From positions 191,345-255,344 of the forward strand of contig NZ_NKHP01000003.1 of NCBI RefSeq assembly GCF_014467235.1: a stretch of 64,000 nucleotides of DNA, in the 5' to 3' direction. Position 1 is the first letter of the stretch, and every line of letters starts with the position of its first letter. The position numbers and the translations under genes are program-made. Source of the DNA: Xenorhabdus indica. GTDB lineage: Bacteria > Pseudomonadota > Gammaproteobacteria > Enterobacterales > Enterobacteriaceae. This document shows, piece after piece, positions 47,583 through 58,885 of the stretch. The notes under the pieces were generated by a model. The model was not told where the DNA came from. It worked only from the letters and a program-made list of their open reading frames with translations, and made no database searches.

Positions 47583-48730
47583 CAGGCAAAAAATTCCTTA
47601 ATGCGGCTGATGACTACCTGCTGTTCTTCATCAGTAATATTATAAAACATCGGCAAACGCACCAGACGCTCACTTTCGCTGGTGGTAAAGTGGTCTTCAC
47701 CATGAAAATGACCACACTTCTCACCGGCAGGGCTGGTGTGTAACGCTACGTAATGGAACACTGTCAGAATATCCGCCGCTTTCATATGGCTATTAAACTC
47801 GCTGCGCTCTTCCACATCTCTCAGTTTGATATAGAACATATGCGCATTGTGCTCTACATTTTCTGGCACAATCGGCAGAGTTAAAAGCCCCTTCTCAGCC
47901 AATGGCTCCAAGGCCCGATAGTAGTTATCCCATAAGGTCAGGCGGTGCTGATTGATTTTTTCAGCAACTTCCAATTGTGCCCACAGGAAAGCGGCCTGTA
48001 AGTCAGACAACAGATAGCTGGAGCCAATGTCACGCCATGTGTATTTGTCCACTTGCCCACGGAAGAACTGCGTACGGTTAGTCCCTTTTTCACGAACAAT
48101 CTCTGCGCGGGAGAACATGGACTTATCGTTGATCAATATTGCCCCGCCTTCACCTCCCGAAGAGTAATTTTTAGTCTCATGAAAGCTGAAACAGCCAATA
48201 TGACCAATGGTTCCTAACGCACGGCCTTTATAAGTGGACATGACACCCTGTGCAGCATCTTCCACGACATACAGATTGTATTTTTCTGCCAGTGCCAAGA
48301 TGGTATCCATTTCACATGCTACCCCTGCATAATGCACTGGCACGATAGCACGGGTTTTATCCGTGATAGCAGCTTCAATCTTGGTTTCGTCAATATTCAT
48401 CGTATCCGGACGGATATCCACGAATACAATTGTCGCTCCACGCAGCACAAACGCATTGGAAGTCGAAACGAATGTATAACTGGGCATGATAACTTCATCA
48501 CCCGGCTGAATATTCAGCAGTATTGCCGCCATTTCTAATGCAGCGGTACAAGAGGGGGTCAACAGCACTTTTAAACTATGAAGAGTGCCTGAATAATTAA
48601 AACGCTTCTCCATCCACTCTTCACAACGTTTGGTAAAACCACCATCACCACACAATTTTCCACTGGCCATCGCCTGTTGCATATATTCCAGTTCAGTGCC
48701 AACTACCGGTGGTTTGTTAAATGGAATCAT
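47582..48730 (-). CDS. wecE: dTDP-4-amino-4,6-dideoxygalactose transaminase WecE
   Basis: A DegT/DnrJ/EryC1-type PLP aminotransferase making TDP-Fuc4N for ECA. It has 382 residues. The N-terminus [17 protein letters not shown] is typical. The PLP lysine lies in GCFSFHETKNYSSGGEGGAI near residue 181, with EDAAQG before it. Its start overlaps wecD by 14 nt. The next enzyme, WecD, acetylates its product, so the two genes act in sequence. Confidence 0.97.
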   Translation of the reverse strand: MIPFNKPPVVGTELEYMQQAMASGKLCGDGGFTKRCEEWMEKRFNYSGTLHSLKVLLTPSCTAALEMAAILLNIQPGDEVIMPSYTFVSTSNAFVLRGATIVFVDIRPDTMNIDETKIEAAITDKTRAIVPVHYAGVACEMDTILALAEKYNLYVVEDAAQGVMSTYKGRALGTIGHIGCFSFHETKNYSSGGEGGAILINDKSMFSRAEIVREKGTNRTQFFRGQVDKYTWRDIGSSYLLSDLQAAFLWAQLEVAEKINQHRLTLWDNYYRALEPLAEKGLLTLPIVPENVEHNAHMFYIKLRDVEERSEFNSHMKAADILTVFHYVALHTSPAGEKCGHFHGEDHFTTSESERLVRLPMFYNITDEEQQVVISRIKEFFA

Positions 48731-49496
48731 TTCGTCCTCTGTATAACCAATATGCAGTGCTTTCGATTATCGCACCACGACGTGTATAAAGGCGCAAGGC
48801 TGTGATGTTACTGATCTGTGTTGCAATTCTCAGCCGTTGTATCCTATGGTTCTGACACCACTGCTGCGCCGCCGACATCAATTTTTTTCCAATCCCCTGG
48901 TGATGCTTTCCCGGTAATGCCGCCAGTAAACCTATTCGTGCTTCGTGGCAACCTATGTTTCTCATAGTGACAAAGCCAGCAAGCCCACCACACTCATCAT
49001 TAACGAGCAAACATTCGTGATCAAAAGTTCCCAGAACCGCGTTTTCAACCCAAGTCGCGTAAAAACGGCCACTGTCATTTGGTTGATACCAAGGGGCACG
49101 AAAGCGGCTGGTTGCAAACGCGCGCAACGCTACAGCTTTCAATACCGGAATATCCAATGGTGTTGCGGTTATCAACGCCTGATATTTATTACATTCTTCT
49201 GAACTGGCAGGTAACGAACTGACAGATGATGAATTAACAGACAGCAGTAAATCCGCTTCGCCTTCCACCAGAGAGAAACCCAGAGCAGATAACTGATCAA
49301 CCAAATAGAGTTGTTGCGCGGGAACTTTCGCCTGTACCAACGCATATTCGTCCAACTGAGCTGTCGTTATTTGCCCCTTATTAGTCGACGAAAACGCCGA
49401 TACGAAATTCAGACGGGCAGTAGATAAGCCAAAAAACTGGCTATCCCATGCCAAAGGCTCAATATCAGCGTAAACAGGTTCAACATGAATAGACAT
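48717..49496 (-). CDS. wecD: dTDP-fucosamine acetyltransferase WecD
   Basis: A GNAT-family enzyme that makes TDP-Fuc4NAc from TDP-Fuc4N and acetyl-CoA. It has 259 residues, longer than the 224 of E. coli mainly through an insertion near residues 95-110 ([13 protein letters not shown]). The acyl-CoA loop region [21 protein letters not shown] and the conserved [20 protein letters not shown] are clear, and [10 protein letters not shown] closes the family part. It overlaps rffH by 17 nt. Confidence 0.95.
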   Translation of the reverse strand: MSIHVEPVYADIEPLAWDSQFFGLSTARLNFVSAFSSTNKGQITTAQLDEYALVQAKVPAQQLYLVDQLSALGFSLVEGEADLLLSVNSSSVSSLPASSEECNKYQALITATPLDIPVLKAVALRAFATSRFRAPWYQPNDSGRFYATWVENAVLGTFDHECLLVNDECGGLAGFVTMRNIGCHEARIGLLAALPGKHHQGIGKKLMSAAQQWCQNHRIQRLRIATQISNITALRLYTRRGAIIESTAYWLYRGRNDSI

Positions 49497-50355
49497 GGAG
49501 TAAATCCAGCAAATATTGACCGTAACCTGTTTTTGCCAACTCTGTCGCAGAGGCTCTTACTTGTTCCTCATCCATCCAGCCATTGCGCCATGCGATCTCT
49601 TCCAGACAGGCAATTTTGAAACCTTGCCGTTTTTCGACTGTCTGAACAAACATACTGGCCTCAATCAGGCTATCGTGCGTGCCAGTATCCAACCAAGCAA
49701 ACCCACGCCCCAACAGTTCAACATTCAGTTCTCCGCACTCCAGATACATTTGATTAATGCTGGTAATTTCCAGTTCACCACGGGCGGAAGGTTTCACCTG
49801 TTTAGCAAAATCCACGACTTTGTTGTCATAAAAATAGAGTCCGGTGACTGCCCAATTTGATTTTGGCTGCGCTGGCTTTTCTTCAATGGAAAGTACACGG
49901 TACTGCTCATCAAATTCTACAACCCCAAACCGTTCAGGATCCATAACCTGATAACCGAATACTGTTGCTCCGTGCCCGCGAGCCACAACACTTTGCAGTT
50001 TCGGACTGAATGCCTGACCAAAGTAGATATTGTCACCAAGCACCAGACAGCAGGCATCATCGCCAATAAACTCCTCGCCGATCAGAAATGCCTGTGCCAA
50101 ACCATCCGGTGAAGGTTGTACTGCATAGCTCAGGTGAATACCACAACGATTACCATCACCCAATAACCGTTTGAAAGCAGGCAGATCTTCCGCAGTAGAA
50201 ATAATCAGTATGTCGCGTATCCCTGCCAGCATTAAGACTGACAATGGATAGTAGATCATTGGTTTATCATAAATAGGCAGTAACTGCTTTGATACACCAC
50301 GTGTTATTGGATAGAGACGAGTACCAGAGCCACCTGCCAGTATAATTCCTTTCAT
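49480..50355 (-). CDS. rffH: Glucose-1-phosphate thymidylyltransferase RffH (RmlA2)
   Basis: Makes dTDP-glucose from dTTP and glucose-1-phosphate, the first step towards TDP-Fuc4NAc. It has 291 residues (293 in E. coli). The nucleotidyltransferase signature [22 protein letters not shown] is at the N-terminus; [11 protein letters not shown] and [14 protein letters not shown] are conserved. It is assigned as the ECA version rather than RmlA from O-antigen synthesis because of its place in the wec cluster, directly after rffG. Confidence 0.96.
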   Translation of the reverse strand: MKGIILAGGSGTRLYPITRGVSKQLLPIYDKPMIYYPLSVLMLAGIRDILIISTAEDLPAFKRLLGDGNRCGIHLSYAVQPSPDGLAQAFLIGEEFIGDDACCLVLGDNIYFGQAFSPKLQSVVARGHGATVFGYQVMDPERFGVVEFDEQYRVLSIEEKPAQPKSNWAVTGLYFYDNKVVDFAKQVKPSARGELEITSINQMYLECGELNVELLGRGFAWLDTGTHDSLIEASMFVQTVEKRQGFKIACLEEIAWRNGWMDEEQVRASATELAKTGYGQYLLDLLHVYSC

Positions 50356-50373
50356 GCTATCCCCCAGACGGGT

Positions 50374-51456
50374 TTATTCATTCCCGCAGTGATCAACCAA
50401 ACCAAGACGTTCTCCTGCATAAGAGCCGTCCTGAACACTACGCCACCAACTCTCATTTTCCAGATACCATTGCACCGTCTTACGAATACCAGATTCAAAT
50501 GTCTCCTGTGGTGTCCATCCTAACTCACGCTCAATTTTCGCTGCATCAATGGCATAACGCATATCGTGCCCCGGACGGTCGGTGACATAAGTGATAAGCT
50601 CACGATAAAAGGCAATACCTGCTGGCTTTTCCGGACGCAACTCTTCCAGTAATTGGCAGATAGTTTCCACAACATCAATATTCCGGCGCTCATTGTGGCC
50701 GCCAATATTATAGGTTTCACCAGGTCTTGCCCTGGTAACCACCAAATGTAGTGCCCGTGCATGATCTTCTACATACAGCCAATCACGGATTTGCTCTCCC
50801 TTACCGTAAACGGGCAAAGGTTTACCTGCCAACGCATTCAGGATCATCAGAGGGATCAGTTTTTCCGGGAAATGGTAAGGTCCATAGTTATTCGAACAGT
50901 TAGTGATCACTGTCGGTAAACCATAGGTACGACGCCACGCTCTGACCAGATGATCACTGGATGCTTTCGATGCAGAATAAGGGCTGCTCGGTGCATAAGG
51001 TGTCGTTTCTGTGAAAAAGCCCTCATCACCGTGCAAATCACCATATACTTCATCGGTTGAAATATGGTGGAAACGGAATGCAGCCTGCTTATCCTGATCC
51101 AATTGCTGCCAGAAAGTCCGGGCAGCTTCTAATAAGGTATAAGTGCCAATAATATTGGTTTCGATAAAAGCCGCTGGCCCATCAATGGAGCGATCAACAT
51201 GACTTTCTGCCGCCAAGTGCATCACTGCATCAGGTTGATATTGCTGAAAGATATGATCTAAAGCATCACGATGACAGATATCCACCCGCTCAAACGCATA
51301 ACGAGGATGCCCGGCAACCGGAGCCAGTGACTCAAGATTGCCAGCATAAGTTAGGTTATCGACAACAACGACGCTGTCTTCAGTATGATTAATAATATGA
51401 CGAACCACCGCTGAGCCGATAAAACCTGCACCACCAGTAATCAGAATACGTTTCAA
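50374..51456 (-). CDS. rffG: dTDP-glucose 4,6-dehydratase RffG (RmlB2)
   Basis: An extended SDR enzyme that converts dTDP-glucose to the 4-keto-6-deoxy sugar. It has 360 residues from a TTG at 51456. This start aligns with the E. coli N-terminus ([20 protein letters not shown]), has GGAG 7 nt upstream and overlaps the wecC stop as TTGA; an earlier TTG at 51462 is too close to the ribosome site. The NAD motif GGAGFIG, the catalytic STDEVYGD and the YSASK Tyr-Lys pair are all present. Confidence 0.96.
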   Translation of the reverse strand: MKRILITGGAGFIGSAVVRHIINHTEDSVVVVDNLTYAGNLESLAPVAGHPRYAFERVDICHRDALDHIFQQYQPDAVMHLAAESHVDRSIDGPAAFIETNIIGTYTLLEAARTFWQQLDQDKQAAFRFHHISTDEVYGDLHGDEGFFTETTPYAPSSPYSASKASSDHLVRAWRRTYGLPTVITNCSNNYGPYHFPEKLIPLMILNALAGKPLPVYGKGEQIRDWLYVEDHARALHLVVTRARPGETYNIGGHNERRNIDVVETICQLLEELRPEKPAGIAFYRELITYVTDRPGHDMRYAIDAAKIERELGWTPQETFESGIRKTVQWYLENESWWRSVQDGSYAGERLGLVDHCGNE

Positions 51457-52715
51457 CGCCAAACTCCTTTGGTATCAACAACCCATTTTTGTTTTATTTG
51501 TTTGCCATTAATGGCCTTAAACTGGCTATGATCCACCAGCATTAACACAACATCGGCCTCTTCCAGTGCCTGTTGTAAATCTACCAGTTCCACGACGCCC
51601 TTCAGTGAATAAGGCAAGCTATGAATATTCGGCTCAACCGCGAGGGTGGAGCCAGCATGCCACTGTGCGACCATTTTGGTGATATGAACTGCCGGGCTTT
51701 CCCGTAAATCATCAATATTTGATTTAAATGCCAGACCAAAACAGGCGATTTTAACTTCACTTGCCCGTTTGCCGCTTTCAACTAAACAGTCCGCCACCGC
51801 AGCTTTTACTTGATCAACGACCCAGAGTGGCTTGCTATCATTCACAAGGCGGGCAGTGTGGATCAAACGGGATTGTGCAGGATTTTGTGACACAATAAAC
51901 CATGGATCGACGGCGATACAATGACCACCAACCCCAGGGCCTGGTTGCAGGATATTAACGCGAGGATGCCGATTGGCCAGACTGATTAATGCCCAGACAT
52001 TAATCCCCTGTTCGGCACAGATAAGCGAAAGTTCATTAGCAAATGCAATGTTAACATCCCGAAAACTGTTCTCTGTCAGTTTACACATTTCCGCAGTTCT
52101 GGCATTGGTGACAACACATTCGCCTTCAAGGAAAATTTTATACAGTTCACTTGCTCTGGAAGACGATTTTGGTGTCATACCACCCACAACGCGATCATTT
52201 TTGATCAGCTCCACCATGACTTGTCCCGGTAATACTCGCTCAGGGCAATACGCGATATCAATGTCTGAATTTTCCCCTGCCTGCTGTGGAAATGAAAGAT
52301 CGGGACGAACTTCTGCCAGCCACTCTGCCATTTGTTCAGTCGCGCCAACAGGTGATGTTGATTCCAGAATAATCAAATTTCCTTTTTGCAAAACAGGAGC
52401 AATAGATTCTGCCGCTGCGCGAACATAAGCCATATCAGGCTCGTGATCTCCCTTAAAAGGCGTGGGAACCGCGATTAAAAATGCATCGGCGGGTTGCGGG
52501 GAAGACACTGCTTTCAGGTAGCCATCTTCAACAGCAGTTTTGACTACTTTATCCAAATCAGGTTCAACAATATGGATCTCTCCACGATTAATCGTCTCCA
52601 CTGCATGTTGATTAACATCAACACCAATAACCGTTTTCTGGCGAGACGCAAATGCTGCCGCAGTAGGTAAGCCAATATAACCAAGACCGATCACAGAAAT
52701 TGTTTCAAAGTTCAT
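51453..52715 (-). CDS. wecC: UDP-N-acetyl-D-mannosamine dehydrogenase WecC
   Basis: Oxidises UDP-ManNAc twice with NAD+ to UDP-ManNAcA, the donor for WecG. It has 420 residues, the same as E. coli. The Rossmann motif [14 protein letters not shown] starts at residue 9. The catalytic Cys lies in the [13 protein letters not shown] segment. I start at the ATG at 52715, which aligns with E. coli and overlaps the wecB stop as ATGA; the open frame to 52760 lies inside wecB. Confidence 0.97.
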   Translation of the reverse strand: MNFETISVIGLGYIGLPTAAAFASRQKTVIGVDVNQHAVETINRGEIHIVEPDLDKVVKTAVEDGYLKAVSSPQPADAFLIAVPTPFKGDHEPDMAYVRAAAESIAPVLQKGNLIILESTSPVGATEQMAEWLAEVRPDLSFPQQAGENSDIDIAYCPERVLPGQVMVELIKNDRVVGGMTPKSSSRASELYKIFLEGECVVTNARTAEMCKLTENSFRDVNIAFANELSLICAEQGINVWALISLANRHPRVNILQPGPGVGGHCIAVDPWFIVSQNPAQSRLIHTARLVNDSKPLWVVDQVKAAVADCLVESGKRASEVKIACFGLAFKSNIDDLRESPAVHITKMVAQWHAGSTLAVEPNIHSLPYSLKGVVELVDLQQALEEADVVLMLVDHSQFKAINGKQIKQKWVVDTKGVWR

Positions 52716-53842
52716 AATGTCACCTGATTTTTCTTCAATACTTCCAGAATTCGCTGACAAGCCTTGCCATCACCGTAAGGGTTATGAGCCCGGCTCATCT
52801 GTTGATAAGCAGAGTCATCCGTCAGCAAGCGTGTGACTTCATCAACGATAGTTTGGGTTTTTGTTCCTACCAATCGCACTGTACCAGCATCAACTGCTTC
52901 TGGTCGCTCTGTGGTATTACGCATGACCAGAACAGGTTTTCCAAGTGAAGGCGCTTCTTCCTGAATCCCGCCTGAGTCGGTGAGTATCAGATAGGCATGA
53001 TCCATCAAATAAACAAATGGCAGATAGTCTTGTGGATTGATAAGAATAACATTATCAATATCATGCAGAATGCGTTTTACTGGCTCACACACATTAGGAT
53101 TCAGGTGAACAGGATAAACGACCTGCACATCAGGGTGCATTCTGGCAATTTGTGCCAACGCTTCACAAATCCGTTCAAACCCGCCACCAAAATTCTCACG
53201 ACGATGACCTGTCACCAGGATCATTTTCTTATTGGGATCAATAAAAGGATAAAGCTCAGCAAATTGCTCGCTCAACACTGCATCATCCATAATGCGGTCA
53301 CGTACCCAAAGTAAAGCATCAATGACCGTATTTCCCGTGACAAAAATAGCGTTATCTGCAATTGATTCTTGCAAGAGATTGTTGCGAGAGTTCTCCGTCG
53401 GCGCGAAATGGTACGTCGCCAGATGACCAGCAATCTTACGATTGGCCTCTTCCGGCCACGGAGAGTACAGATCACCAGTTCTCAATCCGGCTTCAACATG
53501 ACCTACCGGAATACGTTGGTAAAAAGCGGCCAGACTGGTTGCCATTGTCGTTGTCGTATCGCCATGCACCAGCACCACATCTGGCTTGAACTCACTTAAT
53601 ACAGGCTTCATGGATTCAAGTATCCGGCAGGTAATATCCGTGAGATCCTGTCCTTGTTTCATAATATTGAGATCAAAATCAGGCTTGATCCCAAATAAGT
53701 GCAGTACTTGATCCAACATTTCCCTATGCTGTGCAGTGACACAAACTTTTGCCTCAAAAGCATTATCCCTGGCCAAAGCATGTACCAATGGTGCCATTTT
53801 GATGGCTTCCGGGCGAGTACCAAACACAGTCAACACTTTCAC
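52712..53842 (-). CDS. wecB: UDP-N-acetylglucosamine 2-epimerase WecB
   Basis: A non-hydrolysing epimerase that turns UDP-GlcNAc into UDP-ManNAc. It has 376 residues, the same as E. coli, and starts at a GTG ([19 protein letters not shown]). Key segments include [28 protein letters not shown] and [19 protein letters not shown]. It draws on the UDP-GlcNAc pool to which GlmS, the target of GlmZ encoded nearby, contributes. It follows wzzE after a 109-bp gap. Confidence 0.97.
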   Translation of the reverse strand: MKVLTVFGTRPEAIKMAPLVHALARDNAFEAKVCVTAQHREMLDQVLHLFGIKPDFDLNIMKQGQDLTDITCRILESMKPVLSEFKPDVVLVHGDTTTTMATSLAAFYQRIPVGHVEAGLRTGDLYSPWPEEANRKIAGHLATYHFAPTENSRNNLLQESIADNAIFVTGNTVIDALLWVRDRIMDDAVLSEQFAELYPFIDPNKKMILVTGHRRENFGGGFERICEALAQIARMHPDVQVVYPVHLNPNVCEPVKRILHDIDNVILINPQDYLPFVYLMDHAYLILTDSGGIQEEAPSLGKPVLVMRNTTERPEAVDAGTVRLVGTKTQTIVDEVTRLLTDDSAYQQMSRAHNPYGDGKACQRILEVLKKNQVTL

Positions 53843-53951
53843 AGTGACTCTCTTATTTTGTCAATCATTGCTGGTAATTCCACAAAGGGATATTTGTTGC
53901 GGTTACTTTCTTGCGATAAATGAAATTTACATAGTTATCATATATATAAAA

Positions 53952-55007
53952 TTATGTGCGCGAACGCCTCGCTAATGCGACTCCAGCACCAACCAACATA
54001 CCGATAGCTCCCCACAGAATCATCATAAATGCACGGCGAGGACTATCTCTGTTGACAGGTTCTTCAGGTGTTCTGAGATAACGGTAGGTCTGAAAAATAT
54101 TCTGCAAAGTAGGGCCAACATTTAGGGTCGCCAACATTGCTATATTTTGATCATAATCGATGCTGTAATTGGGACCGATAGCTTGCAAAGTTTCGAGTTG
54201 TGCTTGCAGCAATGGTACTCCCAGCATGAACATTTTAGATTCAGGCAGTTCATCAAGAGGGATGTTCGTTTGATTACGTTGAATGCCCTGTTTTTCAGCA
54301 ACCTTCAATGATTGCTGCAAGACATTCAACTCACGGTTATACATTGCCTTGGCCACCATTTCTTGTCGTTTGACCAACGCTTTCATTGATTGAGTACGTG
54401 TAGCCCACGCACCTTTAATTTCATTGTTCAGGTGGGTACTGGCGCGTTGATTAGCAAAAGCAATATATTCCCGCAGCAGTCGGTTGGCATCTATTGCTGT
54501 TTCTGCCGTTAATTTAATGTGTTCATTCTGCGCATTTTTCTCATTACGGCGTGTCACCTGAATATTGTTGATCAATTCTTCCAGTAACACGGCATCCGCT
54601 TTACTATTACCCTCTCGGCGCTGTTTGTAATAATTGGAATGAAGCCAGAATTCACGACGGGTATCATATGCTTCAACTTGCGTCATGAACTCTTTATATG
54701 CACCATCGGGAATAGTCGGTAACTGGGCTTCCGGCGAAGCATTAATGTGAGTATCTAAATTGCGCAGAAATTGCTGTTGTGAATAATAACTCCCCAGATT
54801 ATTCGTCGTCGGTAAATCTACAATAGCGGTTGCGCTCCATTTTTGCTGCATCAGATACGATGCAGCCAGAGCGACAGCAGCGAAAATAATTGCCAGTGCG
54901 ATAATCCATATCTTTCCACGCCACAGAGCATAACAGAGTGCACGAATATCCAATTCATGCTCTATAGCTGCCTGACCCTGATTAGATTTCGTTTCTGAGT
55001 TTTTCAC
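53952..55007 (-). CDS. wzzE: ECA chain-length regulator WzzE
   Basis: A 351-residue polysaccharide co-polymerase with two membrane segments (about 35-55, IWIIALAIIFAAVALAASYL, and near the C-terminus, AFMMILWGAIGMLVGAGVAL) flanking a periplasmic helical domain. It sets the modal length of ECA chains together with WzyE. The Pro-rich segment before the second membrane helix (RTPEEPVNRDSPRR) is typical of Wzz proteins. The start is a GTG with GAGG about 9 nt upstream. Confidence 0.95.
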   Translation of the reverse strand: MKNSETKSNQGQAAIEHELDIRALCYALWRGKIWIIALAIIFAAVALAASYLMQQKWSATAIVDLPTTNNLGSYYSQQQFLRNLDTHINASPEAQLPTIPDGAYKEFMTQVEAYDTRREFWLHSNYYKQRREGNSKADAVLLEELINNIQVTRRNEKNAQNEHIKLTAETAIDANRLLREYIAFANQRASTHLNNEIKGAWATRTQSMKALVKRQEMVAKAMYNRELNVLQQSLKVAEKQGIQRNQTNIPLDELPESKMFMLGVPLLQAQLETLQAIGPNYSIDYDQNIAMLATLNVGPTLQNIFQTYRYLRTPEEPVNRDSPRRAFMMILWGAIGMLVGAGVALARRSRT

Positions 55008-55039
55008 TGCGCCAAACCTCTTTGATAAGCCGATTATTT

Positions 55040-56128
55040 TTAATGATGGCTTGCAACCCGACGCATCCGACGTTTACACCGTTTGATAAAACGAGCAACC
55101 CGCCATGCTCTTTTGATGCAATAGCCATACAATATAAATGCAAGCAAAAACAATGCCAACATTACCCATTCAGGCACAAAACTTAACCGTTCACCTATAA
55201 TGCCCACTCCAGCCAGCAAAGCTGCTGCCGCAGTAATTAAGACGAATGCCTGACGGGAAGTAAAACCTGCGCGCATGATCAGGTGATGAATATGCTGACG
55301 ATCCGGTGAAAATGGACTCATGCCCTTGCGCAGTCGGCGGTACATAATCGCAACCATATCCATCAATGGGATAGCAATGATCCATAATGCTGTCACAGGG
55401 TTAATAGAACGATTTTCCCCTTGAGTCACCTCAGTCAACAGCCAGATGATGGTGAAACCAATTAGTGTACTTCCAGCGTCCCCCATAAAGACTTTGAAGC
55501 GTTTACCAAGCAGGCCCAGATTGAGAAAAATATAAGGCAATATCCCAGCTATAAATGCAAAGCACCAAAATGCCAAAGCAGTGTTGCCGCTTTCATAAAG
55601 CAAAATACCTAATGCACCGAAAGAGATGCAAGACAATCCCCCCAATAAACCATCAATGCCATCCATCATGTTAAAAGCATTAATGGCAGCCCAAACCGCA
55701 AACAGTGTAACCACATAGCTAAATGGGCCTAATACCATCTCCCATGGTCCAAACGCATCCCCCAAACTTTCTAACTTAAGCCCAGAGAAATACATCATAC
55801 TAATACCTACTAAAGCTTGGATTGTTGCCCGGATTTTTACACTAAGATCAAAGCGATCATCCAATGCACCAACAAAAACTAATGCCCCCGCACAAGATAA
55901 GTACACCCACTTATGAGGGATAAATTCTTTTGTTATAGCAAAACCAAAACAAATCCCAAAAAAGATAGATATTCCCCCTACCAGAGGTATTACTCCATGA
56001 TGACATTTACGATAATTAGGCTTATCAACAAGACCGATCCGCTGTGCTAACTTACGCGCCACAAACAAAAATATAAATGAGAATATAAATACGCATAAGA
56101 TTTCAGCAGCTATACTGGGAATATTCAC
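55040..56128 (-). CDS. wecA: UDP-GlcNAc:undecaprenyl-phosphate GlcNAc-1-phosphate transferase WecA
   Basis: An integral membrane enzyme that starts ECA (and O-antigen) synthesis by making GlcNAc-PP-undecaprenol. It has 362 residues from a GTG at 56128, which aligns residue by residue with the E. coli N-terminus (MNIPSIAAEIL against MNLLTVSTDLI); an in-frame TTG at 56146 would add six unconserved residues. About 11 membrane segments, the acidic motif GALDDRFD, NAFNMMDGIDGL and the cytoplasmic FSPDRQHIHHLIMRAGF are seen. It is the first gene of the wec cluster. Confidence 0.95.
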   Translation of the reverse strand: MNIPSIAAEILCVFIFSFIFLFVARKLAQRIGLVDKPNYRKCHHGVIPLVGGISIFFGICFGFAITKEFIPHKWVYLSCAGALVFVGALDDRFDLSVKIRATIQALVGISMMYFSGLKLESLGDAFGPWEMVLGPFSYVVTLFAVWAAINAFNMMDGIDGLLGGLSCISFGALGILLYESGNTALAFWCFAFIAGILPYIFLNLGLLGKRFKVFMGDAGSTLIGFTIIWLLTEVTQGENRSINPVTALWIIAIPLMDMVAIMYRRLRKGMSPFSPDRQHIHHLIMRAGFTSRQAFVLITAAAALLAGVGIIGERLSFVPEWVMLALFLLAFILYGYCIKRAWRVARFIKRCKRRMRRVASHH

Positions 56129-56146
56129 AATAATAACTCTCTGCAA

Positions 56147-56475
56147 AAATAACAGTAGGTCATCTAGTATTCATTGACTCTTATATTTCCTTTAATATCA
56201 AACTCACTCAATAAGTACCTAGTCAACAAAAAGATGCCTACAATGTAAGAAATTTACACATTAGTAAAGACAGTCATAGATCGTGATCAATCATTATTTG
56301 CGGAGTATCTATGAAGCACCGTCAGGGAACACGTATCTAAAAAAAGAAAAGCAAAATACATGCCATCTTTGCGATTAAATTAAACCATCAATAAAAAACG
56401 CCACAAAAAGTGGCGTTTTAAAGAAGTGATCGCTTAACTATTTTTATTTATGGAGTGCGAATTTTTGTTTACAGA
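56147..56475. other. rho-wecA intergenic region
   Basis: About 330 bp without a gene. It holds the rho terminator (56393-56419) and presumably the wec cluster promoter between 56130 and 56390; I could not pick out a clear -35/-10 pair. Confidence 0.5.
56393..56419 (-). terminator. Rho-independent terminator after rho
   Basis: Minus-strand stem AAAACGCCAC / GTGGCGTTTT with a 5-nt T loop and a following T run. It separates rho from the wec cluster, 57 nt after the rho stop. Confidence 0.9.
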
Positions 56476-57735
56476 CTACGAACGTTTCATAAAGTCGAAG
56501 AATTCTTCGTTTGTTTTTGTCATAGCCAGCTTGTTGATAAGGAATTCCATTGCATCAATTTCACCCATCGGATGAATAATTTTACGCAATATCCACATCT
56601 TCTGTAATTCGTCTTGTGCAGTGAGTAACTCTTCTTTACGTGTACCGGAGCGATTATAGTCGATAGCAGGGAAAACACGTTTTTCCGCAATCTTACGGGA
56701 CAAGTGTAACTCCATGTTACCTGTACCTTTAAATTCTTCGTAAATAACCTCATCCATCTTAGAACCGGTATCAACCAGAGCTGTCGCGATGATGGTCAAG
56801 CTACCACCTTCTTCAACATTACGAGCTGCACCGAAGAAGCGTTTTGGACGATGCAGCGCATTTGCATCCACACCACCAGTCAATACCTTACCGGAAGCCG
56901 GAACAACGGTGTTATAAGCACGAGCCAGGCGGGTTATAGAGTCTAACAGGATAATAACGTCTTTTTTGTGTTCAACCAGACGTTTTGCTTTTTCGATCAC
57001 CATTTCAGCCACTTGAACGTGGCGGGAAGCCGGCTCATCAAAAGTAGAAGCGATAACTTCACCTTTTACCAGACGCTGCATTTCGGTGACTTCTTCTGGG
57101 CGTTCATCGATCAGCAGCACCATCAACACACAATCTGGATAATTGTGGGCAATATTAGCCGCGATGTTTTGCAGTAACATGGTCTTACCCGCTTTTGGTG
57201 GAGCAACAATCAGACCACGCTGACCACGACCAATAGGCGCTGCCAAATCCAGAACTCGAGCAGTCAAATCTTCGGTAGAACCATTACCACGTTCCATACG
57301 TAACCGGCTGTTAGCATGGAGAGGAGTCAAGTTCTCAAACAGGATCTTACTACGGGCATTTTCAGGTTTATCGAAGTTAACTTCATTAACTTTCAACAAA
57401 GCAAAATAACGTTCACCTTCTTTTGGTGGGCGGATTTTACCTGAAATAGTGTCACCTGTACGGAGATTAAAACGGCGAATTTGACTAGGAGAAACGTAGA
57501 TATCATCGGGACCTGCAAGGTAGGAGCTGTCTGCTGAGCGGAGGAAACCGAATCCATCCTGCAATATCTCCAGCACACCATCTCCGAAAATATCTTCTCC
57601 ACTCTTCGCATGCTGTTTGAGGATAGAGAAGATAATATCTTGTTTGCGCATACGAGCCAGGTTTTCCAGCCCCATATTTTCGCCGAGAGTGATCAACTCT
57701 GATACCGGCGTATTCTTTAATTCGGTAAGATTCAT
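56476..57735 (-). CDS. rho: Transcription termination factor Rho
   Basis: A hexameric RNA helicase that terminates transcription at C-rich unstructured RNA. It has 419 residues, the same as E. coli, and is near-identical to it. The N-terminal RNA-binding domain includes [20 protein letters not shown]. The P-loop is APPKAGKT near residues 179-186, followed by [12 protein letters not shown] and the Q-loop and R-loop regions ([17 protein letters not shown]). A long leader lies upstream, where E. coli carries rhoL and autogenous Rho-dependent attenuation; no rhoL is evident. Confidence 0.98.
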   Translation of the reverse strand: MNLTELKNTPVSELITLGENMGLENLARMRKQDIIFSILKQHAKSGEDIFGDGVLEILQDGFGFLRSADSSYLAGPDDIYVSPSQIRRFNLRTGDTISGKIRPPKEGERYFALLKVNEVNFDKPENARSKILFENLTPLHANSRLRMERGNGSTEDLTARVLDLAAPIGRGQRGLIVAPPKAGKTMLLQNIAANIAHNYPDCVLMVLLIDERPEEVTEMQRLVKGEVIASTFDEPASRHVQVAEMVIEKAKRLVEHKKDVIILLDSITRLARAYNTVVPASGKVLTGGVDANALHRPKRFFGAARNVEEGGSLTIIATALVDTGSKMDEVIYEEFKGTGNMELHLSRKIAEKRVFPAIDYNRSGTRKEELLTAQDELQKMWILRKIIHPMGEIDAMEFLINKLAMTKTNEEFFDFMKRS

Positions 57736-58424
57736 AATGGTGGGTTCTTTAACTCGGGGTATATCTCGAACTATGAACGTGAATGGTATGGCAGCGTTAT
57801 CGGTGCCTGTTTATTTGTACCCAAAACAAATACAACCTCTTAACATATTAATTTATATTACAAGGCAATAGTCTGAAGTACGCTAATTGATTTCAAAATA
57901 AGGCTAACAAACTGTTAAAACACAACCGAGATAACAATAACGAAATGTGATTAATCTCAATACAAGAGCTATCTCAGTGTAAGTAATGTTTCAGCAAATA
58001 CTGTTTAACAATATTGTCTTAGTAAACACTATCTCAGCAAAAAAATTCAGTAAAAGAAGACTTCGACATAAAACGTCCAGTACGAAAACATCATCGGGAT
58101 GTTCAGCATAAAGACGTCTTCAGCACCAAGCTATATACTGAATGGCTCACTATATATGCTTTCAGAAACTCTACTAAATACGATATGCTATCAGATATTT
58201 CAAGGTGATCCAGAGATAACAGATTTATCAGACACTATAGATTGTTTAGTATGTAACATGCCTGGTGTCAATTCTTCATATAAATTATGAAAATCTTGCT
58301 AACGCATGTTTCATATAAGCACGTGGCAGCTAACTTACCATGCTTCGTTGCGGACGTCTAGCTGTCAATAAGATAAATCACTTTATCTGCTAAACGCCCA
58401 TAATTACTGTGAGCTAACTCTAAG
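57736..58424. other. trxA-rho intergenic region and rho leader
   Basis: About 690 bp without a supportable gene. The minus strand is the presumed rho promoter and leader. I looked for the RhoL leader peptide and did not find a match; an 11-codon frame starting ATGTTAAGAGG lacks a ribosome site. A plus-strand frame at 58099-58290 has no ribosome site and no recognisable features. Confidence 0.5.
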
Positions 58425-58766
58425 TTAGAAATGTGGTTCCAAAAATTCTTTCAGTTGAGTTTTTGACAAAGCTCCCACTTTCACCGCAACTTTTTCGCCG
58501 TCTTTGAACAAAATCATCGTCGGAATACCACGAATACCGAATTTCGGCGCAGTTTCGGTATGATCATCAACATTCAATTTAGCAACGGTCAGTTTACCTG
58601 TATACTCAACAGCTATTTCATCCAGAATAGGCGCAACCATTTTACAAGGGCCACACCATTCAGCCCAGAAATCAACCAAAACGACACCTTCTAATTTCAG
58701 TTTATCTCCATTAAAGTCACTGTCAGCCAAATGAATAACACCAGCATTCACAATCTTTTCACTCAT
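58425..58766 (-). CDS. trxA: Thioredoxin 1 TrxA
   Basis: A 113-residue thiol-disulfide reductant that serves ribonucleotide reductase and other enzymes. The active site WCGPC is at residues 37-41 in [13 protein letters not shown], and the cis-proline loop is [11 protein letters not shown]. It is four residues longer than E. coli through a small N-terminal insertion (VNAG). CGGAG precedes the ATG. It is divergent from rhlB and upstream of rho, as in E. coli. Confidence 0.97.
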   Translation of the reverse strand: MSEKIVNAGVIHLADSDFNGDKLKLEGVVLVDFWAEWCGPCKMVAPILDEIAVEYTGKLTVAKLNVDDHTETAPKFGIRGIPTMILFKDGEKVAVKVGALSKTQLKEFLEPHF

Positions 58767-58885
58767 TATTTGGACTCCGAAGTAAAATCTTTTACGTTAT
58801 CAGTGTACATTAACCAATATAAGGTGTCTTTATTTCAGCGGATACACTTTCTTAAAGCAATAGTTAGCTGATATTCTACCACACT

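Noticed and set aside
57736-57860. An 11-codon frame on the minus strand starting ATGTTAAGAGG as a possible rhoL.
   Set aside because: It has no similarity to E. coli RhoL and no ribosome site.
58099-58290. A 63-codon plus-strand frame between rho and trxA.
   Set aside because: It has no ribosome site, no recognisable motif and lies antisense to the rho leader.
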